Source: Anaeroplasmataceae bacterium (lineage in GTDB: Bacteria; Bacillota_I; Bacilli_A; Acholeplasmatales; Anaeroplasmataceae). From it: DNA of 42,035 nt. This document shows, piece after piece, positions 1 through 7,020 of the stretch. How positions within the stretch are numbered: the first letter of the stretch is position 1; every line of letters starts with the position of its first letter. The translations under genes were made by a program, and so were the position numbers. The notes beneath the pieces were generated by a model, which had not been told where the DNA came from, did no database searches, and saw nothing but the letters and a program-made list of their open reading frames with translations. Location of the stretch: assembly GCA_029067355.1 (NCBI GenBank), contig JAIEEQ010000074.1, forward strand, positions 1 to 42,035, in the 5' to 3' direction.

Positions 1-80
1 CCCCTTTTTTTTTCCACGCCCAACACGCAATACCCTAGGTTGCGAGGCCTCGTGGGCTGGGAGTTGTGTATACGCTCTGG
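1..80. other. Residual Nextera/Illumina adapter at contig end
   Basis: Bases 47-80 align without gaps to the Nextera read-2 transposase adapter (34 nt), with about 25 of 34 matches. The 15-nt adapter part at 47-61 matches 13 of 15, and the mosaic-end part starting at 62 matches 10 of its first 11 bases before errors build up. Bases 1-46 would then be index and P7 sequence with errors, ending in a C/T homopolymer. The stretch is far more GC-rich than the rest of the window, and it breaks the glgB reading frame out of family similarity exactly at base 80. I read it as untrimmed read-through and not as genomic DNA. Confidence 0.85.
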
Positions 81-1049
81 GTTTCCCATATGATATATTA
101 GGTTGCTAACCGCATCCACACGAAAGCCATCAATATGAAAATAATTCATATAGAAAATTGCATTAGAAAATAAAAAGGAGCGTGTAATTCCTTTTCCCAA
201 ATCCAAATTTGCTGTTCCCCATTCCACATTTTCCCGAATGGAAGGATCAGCATAATCATAAAGAGGCGTTCCATCAAACAGGTATAAGCCATGAGCATCC
301 TTGCAAATATGCCCTGGAACCCAGTCCATAATCACGCCAATGCCATTCTGATGAAGCTGATCAATAAACCACATAAAATCCTTTGGCACTCCATATCTTG
401 CTGATACAGAATAATATGAAACGCCCTGATATCCCCAAGAAGCGTCTAAAGGATGCTCATATATAGGCATAACCTCAACATGAGTATAGCCAAACTGTTT
501 TAAATAGGGAATAAGCATAGGAGCAATCTCATTTGCACTATAAAAATCATTTTCTCCTTCACCTCTTCTTTTCCATGAGCCTAAATGGAGCTCATAAATT
601 AAAACAGGCTGATTATAGGTTTTAGGATGGGTATACATCCAGTTCTGATCTGACCAAGCATAGCCATCTATATCATAGATTTTAGAATCTGTGGATGGTC
701 TAAGTTCAGAGTAAAATGCATATGGATCTGCCTTATATTTGGCCTCTCCATATTTTGGTTCAATATAGTATTTATACCGTTGCCATTCAAAAAAGTCTCC
801 CTCAAGATATAAATACCATATACCACTATCATCAATTTTTTTCATTGGATTCTGACCCTTATTAAAAAAGTTCCATTCTCCTACCACAGAAACATATTTG
901 GCATTTGGTGCATAAAGGCAAAATTCACACCCTATAATTTTGCCCTCCTCATTCTTATTTAAATGAGCACCAAACACCTTATACGCTTCATGGCTTTTCC
1001 CTTGGTCAAAGAAATATAAAAAATTGGAATCAATCATATCTCTTATCAT
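81..1049 (-). CDS. glgB: 1,4-alpha-glucan branching enzyme, N-terminal part (cut by contig end)
   Basis: This cytosolic GH13 enzyme makes alpha-1,6 branches in glycogen. About 323 residues are visible, half of the usual 630 or so. An N-terminal CBM48-like region (about 25-115, with FGAHLN and APNAKYVSVVGEWN) is followed by the start of the catalytic barrel: YELHLGSWKR, VMPIYEHPLDASWGYQG, GVIMDWVPGH (region I) and FHIDGFRVDAVSNLIY (region II, containing the nucleophile Asp). The later catalytic Glu and Asp lie beyond the contig end. The start is ATG at 1049, because GAGGTG lies 6 nt upstream; an in-frame ATG at 1037 is less likely. Translation of bases 1-80 no longer resembles the family, consistent with adapter sequence. 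It has its own promoter at 1103-1131, separate from recX. No other glg gene is in view. Confidence 0.93.
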
Positions 1050-1102
1050 TCAATCACCTCATTACATTGTTAAATTTTTATATAAAAGACGTATTCATAT
1101 CT

Positions 1103-1131
1103 ATTATACTCATTTTACATCAATAATTCAA
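1103..1131 (-). promoter_or_regulatory. Sigma-A-type promoter of glgB
   Basis: The -35 TTGAAT (1126-1131) and -10 TATAAT (1103-1108) are separated by 17 nt. It lies between recX and glgB and predicts a leader of about 47 nt. No hairpin terminator is visible after recX, so read-through from the prfB group may add to glgB transcription. Confidence 0.75.
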
Positions 1132-1135
1132 GGAG

Positions 1136-1711
1136 TTATCCCTCAAAATATCCATGACGATAAAAGGCTTCTTTTCTTTTCTGCTGTTGCTCATAGGAAG
1201 AAAGCTTGCTATTCTTCTTGACTAGCTTATTTATGAGCTTTTGCTTTCCTTCTTCTATATCCTCTTCAGAAATTTTTTCAAGTACAGATTGAATGATTTC
1301 CTCAGGAAAATGCTTCAATTTCAGCTTATAGCGAATCATCATAGGACCATTAGAATTTCTTGCAAGACGGCTTGCAATCCCAAAAGCAAGCTCTTCTTCC
1401 TTAAGGAGTCCCTGCTGTTTGAGCTCTAAAACAGCCTCCTTTGCTAAAGGATAAGAAACTTCCCTATCAGTTAAATAGGCAATAATTTCATAGCTATTTT
1501 TTTGATACCTTACATAGTAATGATAGGCTTTCTTTTTTATTCTTTCAAATTCATCTGCTTTTATGCAAGCTTCTAAATCAGTTGTAGAGATTTCATACCC
1601 CTCAAATAATCGGAATTTTAAAACACTCGCCTCATCAAAAATATAGCTTTTATCTTCAATCAAAACCTCATATAACTCTTTTTCCAGCTTAGAAAGCTTC
1701 TTCACTATCAT
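1136..1711 (-). CDS. recX: RecX family regulatory protein
   Basis: RecX binds RecA filaments and limits recombinase activity. The 191-residue protein is helical and charged, with the repeated three-helix units of the family. Typical stretches are YYVRYQKNSYEIIAYL, LLKEEELAFGIASRLAR (around residues 100-115) and a C-terminal RKEAFYRHGYF motif, which matches the family ending in which the last helix repeats. The start is ATG at 1711: GGGGA lies 6 nt upstream, and this ATG overlaps the yitT stop by 4 bases (ATGA), which suggests translational coupling. A longer open frame upstream of this ATG overlaps yitT and is not needed. recX next to yitT downstream of prfB is a plausible Bacilli arrangement. 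recA is not in the window. Confidence 0.85.
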   Translation of the reverse strand: MIVKKLSKLEKELYEVLIEDKSYIFDEASVLKFRLFEGYEISTTDLEACIKADEFERIKKKAYHYYVRYQKNSYEIIAYLTDREVSYPLAKEAVLELKQQGLLKEEELAFGIASRLARNSNGPMMIRYKLKLKHFPEEIIQSVLEKISEEDIEEGKQKLINKLVKKNSKLSSYEQQQKRKEAFYRHGYFEG

Positions 1712-2607
1712 AAATAATCCCCTATGATTTCTCTTGTTGTACTGACGTAGCAAAATACACTAGGATCAATTTCATTTAAGCTCTCTGTAATTTTATAGGC
1801 TTCATTTTTTTCCATTGTACAAATGACTAAAGTTTTCTTTTCTCCTGTATATCCACCAACTGCGTCCACGAAGGTTACGCCTCGGTCAGTGGTTTGATAA
1901 ATGAAATCCCGAATTTCCAAAGGCTTCTCTGTTATAATATAGGCCGTTCTTCTAACTCTTGCTCGAAGGACAATCCGGTCAATCAATAAAGAGATGCCAT
2001 AAACCCCTATAATTCCATAGACAACAATTTCAATCTTATAGGAAAATCCATTTTGAAAGGAAAGACCTGAAAACAAAACAATAATCCAATCTGTACAATA
2101 CATAGTCTTTGAATAAGGGATATGAAGATATTTGCTTAATATCTTTTGAATGACATCCAATCCACCTGTACTTCCGTTATGCTTAAGAGCCAAGCCCATT
2201 CCTAAGCCTGAAAATAAAATGCTACACAATACTGCAATAGGATAATATCCTCCAACAGAAACATCCTTTAAGAAGAAATTTGGATCACAATTTGTTCTTT
2301 CAAGAATAAAAATAATTAAAGGAGAAAAGACGGAGGAAAAAATCGTCTTTAAGAAAAAATCCTTTCCAAGCATAATTCCTCCAATAATGAGAGCTATACC
2401 ATTTGCAATAAATAAGAAAATAGAGCTTGTAAACCATTCTCCCAGCATAGAATAATAGGGCTCTAAAAGAACAGATAATCCCATCATTCCACCAAAAACC
2501 AATCGTGCTGGATCAGTGAAAAAATAAAATGCAAAATCCAGCAAAAATACTCCTAAGGCTATATATGCATATTGTATAATCTTTTTCTTAATGATTTCCC
2601 ATTTCAT
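1708..2607 (-). CDS. YitT family membrane protein (DUF161 plus DUF2179)
   Basis: This is an integral membrane protein of unknown transport function, 299 residues and typical for the family. The N-terminal 200 residues contain about five hydrophobic segments with family signatures: a short loop with DPARLVFGGMMGLSVLL, then GLGMGLALKHNGSTGGLDVIQKIL near residues 135-160. The C-terminal 80 residues form the soluble DUF2179 domain (RTAYIITEKPLEIRDFI, RGVTFVDAVGGYTGEKK, LVICTMEKNEAYKI). The ATG start lies inside the end of prfB with a 20-base overlap, and the stop overlaps recX by 4 bases. The three genes are therefore almost certainly co-transcribed. Several YitT paralogues are usual in Bacillota, so I give no finer name. 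Confidence 0.9.
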   Translation of the reverse strand: MKWEIIKKKIIQYAYIALGVFLLDFAFYFFTDPARLVFGGMMGLSVLLEPYYSMLGEWFTSSIFLFIANGIALIIGGIMLGKDFFLKTIFSSVFSPLIIFILERTNCDPNFFLKDVSVGGYYPIAVLCSILFSGLGMGLALKHNGSTGGLDVIQKILSKYLHIPYSKTMYCTDWIIVLFSGLSFQNGFSYKIEIVVYGIIGVYGISLLIDRIVLRARVRRTAYIITEKPLEIRDFIYQTTDRGVTFVDAVGGYTGEKKTLVICTMEKNEAYKITESLNEIDPSVFCYVSTTREIIGDYL

Positions 2608-3706
2608 TTTCTTTCCCCGCCATCATTCTTAAATAAGAGAGCATAAATCCCTCAATATCTCCATCCATTACAGCTGTAATATTTCCCATTTCATAGCCCG
2701 TACGATGATCCTTGACTAAGGTATATGGACAAAAAACATAGCTTCTGATTTGACTTCCAAAATTGATTTCCATTTGACTCCCCTTTAAGTTTTTCATTTC
2801 TTCTTCCTGTCGCTTAATTTCAAGCTCTAAAAGCTTTGACTTTAAAACTCGCATAGCCACCTCACGATTCTTAATCTGGCTTCTTTCGTTTTGGCAAGTA
2901 ACTACAATTCCAGTAGGCTTATGCGTAATTCTCACGGCAGAATCTGTTGTGTTAACGGATTGTCCACCTGCTCCAGAGGAATGATAGACATCAATTTTAA
3001 TATCCTCATCCTTTATGATAACCTCATCTGTTTCTGGCATTTGTGGAGAAACATCACAGGATACAAAGGAGGTATGTCTTCTAGCATTTGAATCAAAGGG
3101 GGAAATTCTCACTAGCCGATGAACCCCTCGCTCGGCCTTAAATAAGCCGTAGGCAAAAGGACCGCTAATGGATAAGGTCACAGACTTAATTCCAGCCTCA
3201 TCACCAGGTAAATAATCTAGTACCGTAAGCTTAAAACCCTTTTTACTACAAAAACGAGAATACATTCGGTAAAGCATATCAGCCCAATCCATAGATTCTG
3301 TTCCACCAGCCCCTGGATGAAGTTCTAAAATACAATCCACCGAATCATATTTTCCAGACAAAAGTGCCTGCTCTTCTAGATGAGCAGTTTCAATCTTGAA
3401 TTCATCTATCATTGCTTCTAAAAGTTCCATAGCCTCTACATCCTCTAAGGCCATATCCACAAAATCTAAAATCTCTTTAAATTTCACATCCAAATTGTCA
3501 TAATTTGAAAGAGTTTCCTTTAAAAGATTCATCTGGCTAATAATACTTTGAGCCTTAATTTGATCCTCCCAAAAATCAGAGGCAGAAATCTGTTGTTCCA
3601 GTTCCTTTAGCACTGGTCGTTTTCCTTCTACTCCCAAAGCCTGTTTTAATTCTAAAAGCTTTTGCTGATATTCATTTATAAATTTATTTAATTCATATTT
3701 TTCCAT
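2588..3706 (-). CDS. prfB: Peptide chain release factor 2, no programmed frameshift
   Basis: RF2 releases peptides at UGA and UAA. The full-length 372-residue protein has the specificity tripeptide SPF at 202-204 and the catalytic GGQ at 247-249 within SSGAGGQSVNTTDSAVRITH. Domain 1 is the usual N-terminal coiled coil. Most bacterial prfB genes carry an in-frame UGA near codon 25 that needs +1 frameshifting. Here the matching stretch (QKLLELKQALGVEGKRP) is open, and I see no internal TGA or slippery CTT-TGA. The start is ATG at 3706 with AGAGGAGGAAG just upstream. The leader carries a promoter, a five-codon open frame and a terminator-like hairpin, which may replace frameshift control. The 3' end overlaps yitT by 20 bases. 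Confidence 0.96.
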   Translation of the reverse strand: MEKYELNKFINEYQQKLLELKQALGVEGKRPVLKELEQQISASDFWEDQIKAQSIISQMNLLKETLSNYDNLDVKFKEILDFVDMALEDVEAMELLEAMIDEFKIETAHLEEQALLSGKYDSVDCILELHPGAGGTESMDWADMLYRMYSRFCSKKGFKLTVLDYLPGDEAGIKSVTLSISGPFAYGLFKAERGVHRLVRISPFDSNARRHTSFVSCDVSPQMPETDEVIIKDEDIKIDVYHSSGAGGQSVNTTDSAVRITHKPTGIVVTCQNERSQIKNREVAMRVLKSKLLELEIKRQEEEMKNLKGSQMEINFGSQIRSYVFCPYTLVKDHRTGYEMGNITAVMDGDIEGFMLSYLRMMAGKENEMGNH

Positions 3707-3730
3707 AAGACTTCCTCCTCTAGAGATAAA

Positions 3731-3758
3731 ATAAAAGACTCAACTTTTACTGAGTCTT
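3731..3758 (-). terminator. Terminator-like hairpin in the prfB leader (possible attenuator)
   Basis: Read on the minus strand, AAGACTCA (3751-3758) and TGAGTCTT (3735-3742) form an 8-bp stem followed by TTTTATTTTA. It lies between a TATAAT box (3796-3801) and the prfB ribosome-binding site, so it would terminate transcripts before prfB. The upstream 69-codon gene has its own terminator at 3829-3862, so this second hairpin is not needed for that gene. Confidence 0.55.
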
Positions 3759-3774
3759 ATGATTTAGCCTTCAT
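3757..3774 (-). CDS. Possible five-codon leader peptide of prfB
   Basis: ATG-AAG-GCT-AAA-TCA-TAA encodes MKAKS, and its stop codon abuts the 5' arm of the leader hairpin. No good Shine-Dalgarno site precedes it (only AAAG), and the predicted 5' leader is very short. Translation is a hypothesis. The position is what makes it interesting: a ribosome waiting at this stop would mask the hairpin arm. Confidence 0.25.
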   Translation of the reverse strand: MKAKS

Positions 3775-3795
3775 CAGGCTAGCTTTACTAAATTT

Positions 3796-3824
3796 ATTAT
3801 AATCCAAAATGACATAAAATTCTA
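3796..3824 (-). promoter_or_regulatory. Probable prfB promoter
   Basis: A perfect TATAAT (3796-3801) stands 17 nt from a poor -35 (TAGAAT, 3819-3824). It is the only -10-like box between the terminator of the preceding gene and prfB. The predicted RNA start near 3789 leaves a leader of about 80 nt. Confidence 0.45.
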
Positions 3825-3828
3825 GATA

Positions 3829-3862
3829 AAAAACAAAAAGCATAGCATTTTATCTGCTATGC
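3829..3862 (-). terminator. Rho-independent terminator of the small Cys-rich gene
   Basis: On the minus strand GCATAGCA and TGCTATGC form an 8-bp stem with a 7-nt loop, followed by TTTTTGTTTTTT. It starts five bases after the stop codon of the 3867-4058 gene. Confidence 0.85.
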
Positions 3863-3866
3863 AAAA

Positions 3867-4058
3867 TTACTTCTTTATATAGGAAGTTTCATTATTTGCA
3901 CTAGAAATAGCCTCAACAGCTCTTGCACATGGATTTTCTAATGTCTTATCACAATATTTACAAAAGTCATAAGTGCCACACATATCCTTATGCTTTTTCT
4001 CACTTTCAAGCCATTTGTCATAATCTATTTTCTTTTGATTACTACTAATATTATTCAT
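3867..4058 (-). CDS. Small Cys-rich protein of unknown function
   Basis: I do not recognise this 63-residue protein. It is polar and lacks a signal peptide. Its centre has four cysteines spaced C-x5-C-x2-C-x7-C (CGTYDFCKYCDKTLENPCARA region), which could bind a metal ion. The ends are charged and probably disordered. I chose ATG at 4058. A TTG 18 bases upstream is in frame, but it lies inside the GAGGAAAG that would serve as the Shine-Dalgarno site. A near-consensus promoter and a terminator flank it closely, so it is a real single-gene transcript with a very short leader. The function is open; a small zinc-ribbon-like regulator is possible but unsupported. Confidence 0.65.
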   Translation of the reverse strand: MNNISSNQKKIDYDKWLESEKKHKDMCGTYDFCKYCDKTLENPCARAVEAISSANNETSYIKK

Positions 4059-4080
4059 CTTTATCACTTTCCTCAAAAAA

Positions 4081-4109
4081 ATTATACTACCTAAAATTTA
4101 ACTTGTCCA
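4081..4109 (-). promoter_or_regulatory. Strong promoter of the small Cys-rich gene
   Basis: TGGACA (4104-4109), a 17-nt spacer and TATAAT (4081-4086) make a near-consensus promoter. The start site would fall about 16-20 bases before the ATG, just ahead of the ribosome-binding site. Confidence 0.8.
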
Positions 4110-4429
4110 TATGAAAACGCTTAACTTCATTATTTAAGCTATAATAATACCTCGTTTTTAAACAATACACTCCACAAAACAACTGCAATATCTTAAGCAT
4201 TCCTGAAGCTCTTTTGATTCTATATATGCAAAAAGGAAGCTAAGGAGACATCTTAACAGATAAGCATACACTTTACAGGAAAGGTGCATCTAAATCTTCT
4301 TCTTTAAAACTAGCCTTATTTCATTTTTTATCACAAGAAAGATTCAAATTTGAATATCTTTTTAAATTCATTATACAGCTTTCTTTCCTTTTTGACAAAT
4401 TTGAGCTATAATAAAAATGGTGATAATCA
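4110..4429. other. Intergenic region without recognised gene
   Basis: This 320-base stretch lies between divergent genes. It ends with the upstream region of the 4430 gene: a TATAAT box at about 4410, with TTGACA only 9 nt before it, too close to act as its -35. A roughly 39-codon open stretch reading leftward has no start signal and no family resemblance. I see no repeat, RNA motif or mobile-element end. Confidence 0.5.
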
Positions 4430-5035
4430 ATGGAAATCGTTAGAATAGAAAATGATCCTTTTCTTAATGAAAAATCAATAGCATTAGGAAACTGCTATAA
4501 AGTAAATGTAAAAAATCAATCCTACTTTTATGAATTTATCATAAAGGGAAATTATGCTACAATAGAGTGTAGCTGTCCTTTATTTTTAGAAGAGGTTGTA
4601 AAACAGCATCAGCTTGAGCATAAATGGGTAACTGAATACAGGAGTGAGACCTATGGCTTTTATATGAGCTTTGAAGAAATCCATACGTTTAAGCTCCCAA
4701 TTTCCATTCTGCAGGTTTCAAATGTTTTTTTAAATCAAAAAAAGCTTGATCAGATTACAAAATATGAAGAGCTTGTTCATTACCCTGTCCCTGTTGCTAT
4801 TATTGAAGATGAATACGTCATACTAAATGGTCATCACCAAATTTTTTTAGCAAAAGAACTTGGTTATAAAATGATTGATGTTTACTTAGATAAACCAAAA
4901 GGGTTAATCTATGATTATATATATCTAGCAAAGGAACAAAATATAAAGACAGTCTGTGATATGAAAAAAATTTCCAATGAGGAATACACTTCTCTAAAGC
5001 AACAGCTAGATGACCTATTTTCTTATAACAAATAA
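4430..5035 (+). CDS. ParB/sulfiredoxin-fold domain protein
   Basis: This is a 201-residue soluble protein. The N-terminal half (1-105) is unrecognised, with a CSCP cluster near residue 48. The C-terminal half has the core of the ParB-like fold: PVPVAIIEDEYVILNGHHQIFLAKELGYKMIDVYL (in pieces around residues 120-155), with the GHH-x6-AxxLG pattern used by ParB nuclease-like and kinase-like proteins to bind nucleotide. It is not a chromosomal ParB: there is no HTH domain, no parA neighbour and no parS-like site. It is one of only two plus-strand genes in the window, has GGTGATAA before the ATG and is followed by its own terminator. The substrate or partner is unknown. It sits beside a decayed transporter, which suggests an accessory patch. 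Confidence 0.75.
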   Translation: MEIVRIENDPFLNEKSIALGNCYKVNVKNQSYFYEFIIKGNYATIECSCPLFLEEVVKQHQLEHKWVTEYRSETYGFYMSFEEIHTFKLPISILQVSNVFLNQKKLDQITKYEELVHYPVPVAIIEDEYVILNGHHQIFLAKELGYKMIDVYLDKPKGLIYDYIYLAKEQNIKTVCDMKKISNEEYTSLKQQLDDLFSYNK

Positions 5036-5092
5036 GAAACCACCTACTTTGCCTAACAAAGGGAGCTACATTTCATCTCTTTATAATTTAGA

Positions 5093-5120
5093 CGTGGCAT
5101 AATGCTACGCCTTTTCTTTT
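5093..5120 (+). terminator. Terminator of the ParB-fold gene
   Basis: CGTGGCA and TGCTACG (one G-T pair) form a 7-bp stem with a 3-nt loop, followed by CCTTTTCTTTT. It works only on the plus strand because the other side lacks a T-tract. Confidence 0.75.
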
Positions 5121-5123
5121 ATC

Positions 5124-5562
5124 TCAACAAAGCTTTTTTAATATAATCAAAATCCTTATGCTACATACTTTCTTATGATATGCATACTTTGTGATAAGAG
5201 CTGATATTCCTGCCATAACTGCCTCCACAATAAGAAATATCCACCATACTAGACTTATGACATCATTAGAAAGTGTAAACATATAAGCAATAGAAAATAA
5301 TGCCTATTGGTTATCCCCTTCTCCCAATTTTTTAGAGAGCAGGGTGTTAATCCCCATCCACACCCGTTCCTACACCAATGGCAATGATAAGCAATTGAAT
5401 AGGAAATGCATAGGTTAAGGCTAGATTTCCAGCAAGACCATCCTCTACCATATTAATGACGAATGCTGTATCAATAATATTATATATGGATTGAAGGAGC
5501 ATAGAAACAACCATAGGAAACCCCATTTTCCAAATGATCTTATTCATTGTCATCGTTTCCAT
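5124..5562 (-). pseudogene. Decayed MATE family efflux transporter
   Basis: The first 70 codons (5347-5562) match the MATE N-terminus: MNKIIWKMGFPMVVSMLLQS, IYNIIDTAFVINMVED, then PIQLLIIAIGVGTG. A 4-base insertion around 5346-5358 shifts the frame to an early TAA. Restoring the frame gives the expected continuation INTLLSKKLGEGDNQ. After that the middle of the gene is missing. The next readable piece is ALFSIAYMFTLSNDV followed by VWWIFLIVEAVMAGISAL, which resembles the last MATE transmembrane helix, and it ends at TGA 5124. About 140 of the usual 450 codons remain. The gene has suffered an insertion and a large internal deletion and cannot make a transporter. Confidence 0.85.
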
Positions 5563-5597
5563 TTTATTTTTCTTGATTTGTTCTAATTTAACTCCTT

Positions 5598-5638
5598 AAA
5601 AAAAGTGCATAAATCCAACAAAAGGTGGACTTACGCAC
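5598..5638 (-). terminator. Terminator of the M28 peptidase gene
   Basis: On the minus strand GTGCGTAAGTCC pairs with GGATTTATGCAC (12 bp with two G-T pairs), followed by seven T residues. It is one of the strongest terminators in the window. Confidence 0.88.
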
Positions 5639-5698
5639 AAAATTAGTGCCTCTCACTAAAAATAGTATATATCATTTTTAAACAAAAATACAAGTTTG

Positions 5699-6952
5699 TT
5701 ATTTTTCTTCTCTTTCTTTTCTTCCCATATAAATATCTAATTCCTTCTTCATTTCCTCAGGAATAAAATGAGCAACTGGGAATACACAGCTTTCAATCAT
5801 ATGAGAAGCAAACTGAATGATAAACTCAGCCGTCTTATAATAGTTTTCTGCATCTAAATAATCCATTACATCCTTACGACTATGGATTTCTGCACCACCC
5901 TTAGGAGCTAATCTTGCAAAGGAAAGAGCTGGAACTCCCAAGTCTGCAAAGGAGGTGGAATCAGAGGAGTAAACTCCTTGTCTTGCCTGAATTGCAAAAC
6001 CAACCTCACGTCCTAAATAATTAATATAATCAACCAACGCCATTTCAGAAGTACAGCAAGCAATATCTTTTCCTATGACGACCCCTGTCATATCAACATT
6101 AATACATAGCTTGTAGAAGTCAAGCTCATCCTTATGGGCTTCCACATAGGCCTTTGATCCCAAAAGTCCCATTTCCTCTGAGCCACACCATATAAATTTT
6201 AGGGTACGCTTTGGACGATGCTTTGAAAAATAAGCTAAAATCTCTAAAATAGTCGTTGTTCCCGTACCATTATCATACGCCCCTGTTGAAAAGGGTACAG
6301 AATCATAATGAGCAGTAAAACAAACAATTTCACTCTTCTTTTCTCCACCTGGTATAGTTGCAACCACGTTATGTGAGGTAAGCTTAAATTCATCCTGCTG
6401 AAGTGTAATTTTTACCTCCTTAGGATGAGATAATAATAGCCTTTGAGCATCCTTCATCCGAATGCATACACCAGGAATCTTTCCATATTGATAATGACGT
6501 TCCCGAAGTGTCATTTTTTCTAAATCCGTTTTTTCAAGCTCATCGTATAATGAGCCACTTGTGCATATAAAACCACTAGCTTTTTTTTCACTTAATAGCT
6601 TATAGGTTTTAACCATCATTCTTGTAGGAGTAAATACAATTTTCCCCTCTAAAGAATCCATAGCCTTTAATTGTTCATCTGACTCAATAAAAACCAGCTC
6701 TCCAACCAAGCCATCAATTGGAGTTGATCCGCTCATGCCAACCCCTGTTACCTCATAGGTTCCATCAATGGTTTCTAGCATAACCTTTTTTATTTCATAG
6801 CCATCAACCAAAAACTCCTCTAAATGTGCCTCTACCTGATATTTATGACATTCTGTAATTATCAAATTTGCCGTCTTTAGCTCGGCTTCACTTCCACCTG
6901 TTCGTTCATAGGCAATCTTCTTTAAAAAATCAAAGCTTCCAAAGTTTTCCAT
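5699..6952 (-). CDS. M28 family zinc metallopeptidase (aminopeptidase type)
   Basis: This is probably a cytoplasmic di-zinc exopeptidase of 417 residues. The metal-binding frame is complete: FTAHYDSV (His and Asp), GAYDNGTGTTTILEIL (Asp), WCGSEEMGLLGSKAYV (general-base and ligand Glu pair), INVDMTG (Asp) and GAEIHSRKD (His). Residues 100-190 form a PA-like inserted domain before the catalytic part. No signal peptide or membrane helix is visible. I start at ATG 6952 (MENFGSFDF) because GGAGTGAG precedes it and the upstream extension reads through a TATAAT promoter box near 6989. It is monocistronic, with a strong terminator downstream. The family includes aminopeptidases and carboxypeptidases, so the substrate cannot be read from the sequence. 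Confidence 0.9.
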   Translation of the reverse strand: MENFGSFDFLKKIAYERTGGSEAELKTANLIITECHKYQVEAHLEEFLVDGYEIKKVMLETIDGTYEVTGVGMSGSTPIDGLVGELVFIESDEQLKAMDSLEGKIVFTPTRMMVKTYKLLSEKKASGFICTSGSLYDELEKTDLEKMTLRERHYQYGKIPGVCIRMKDAQRLLLSHPKEVKITLQQDEFKLTSHNVVATIPGGEKKSEIVCFTAHYDSVPFSTGAYDNGTGTTTILEILAYFSKHRPKRTLKFIWCGSEEMGLLGSKAYVEAHKDELDFYKLCINVDMTGVVIGKDIACCTSEMALVDYINYLGREVGFAIQARQGVYSSDSTSFADLGVPALSFARLAPKGGAEIHSRKDVMDYLDAENYYKTAEFIIQFASHMIESCVFPVAHFIPEEMKKELDIYMGRKEREEK

Positions 6953-7020
6953 TTTTCTCACTCCATTCGCTCTTATTCTTTTATTATACACAAAAACCAT
7001 ATAATTGGAAATAAAAAAAT

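Noticed and set aside
1136-1753. Longer RecX starting inside yitT
   Set aside because: ATG 1711 has a good ribosome-binding site and a 4-base overlap with yitT; the extension has neither.
5347-5562. 71-codon MATE-like protein as a real small gene
   Set aside because: It ends by frameshift inside a conserved MATE motif, and the rest of the transporter is readable as fragments downstream, so it is a pseudogene part.
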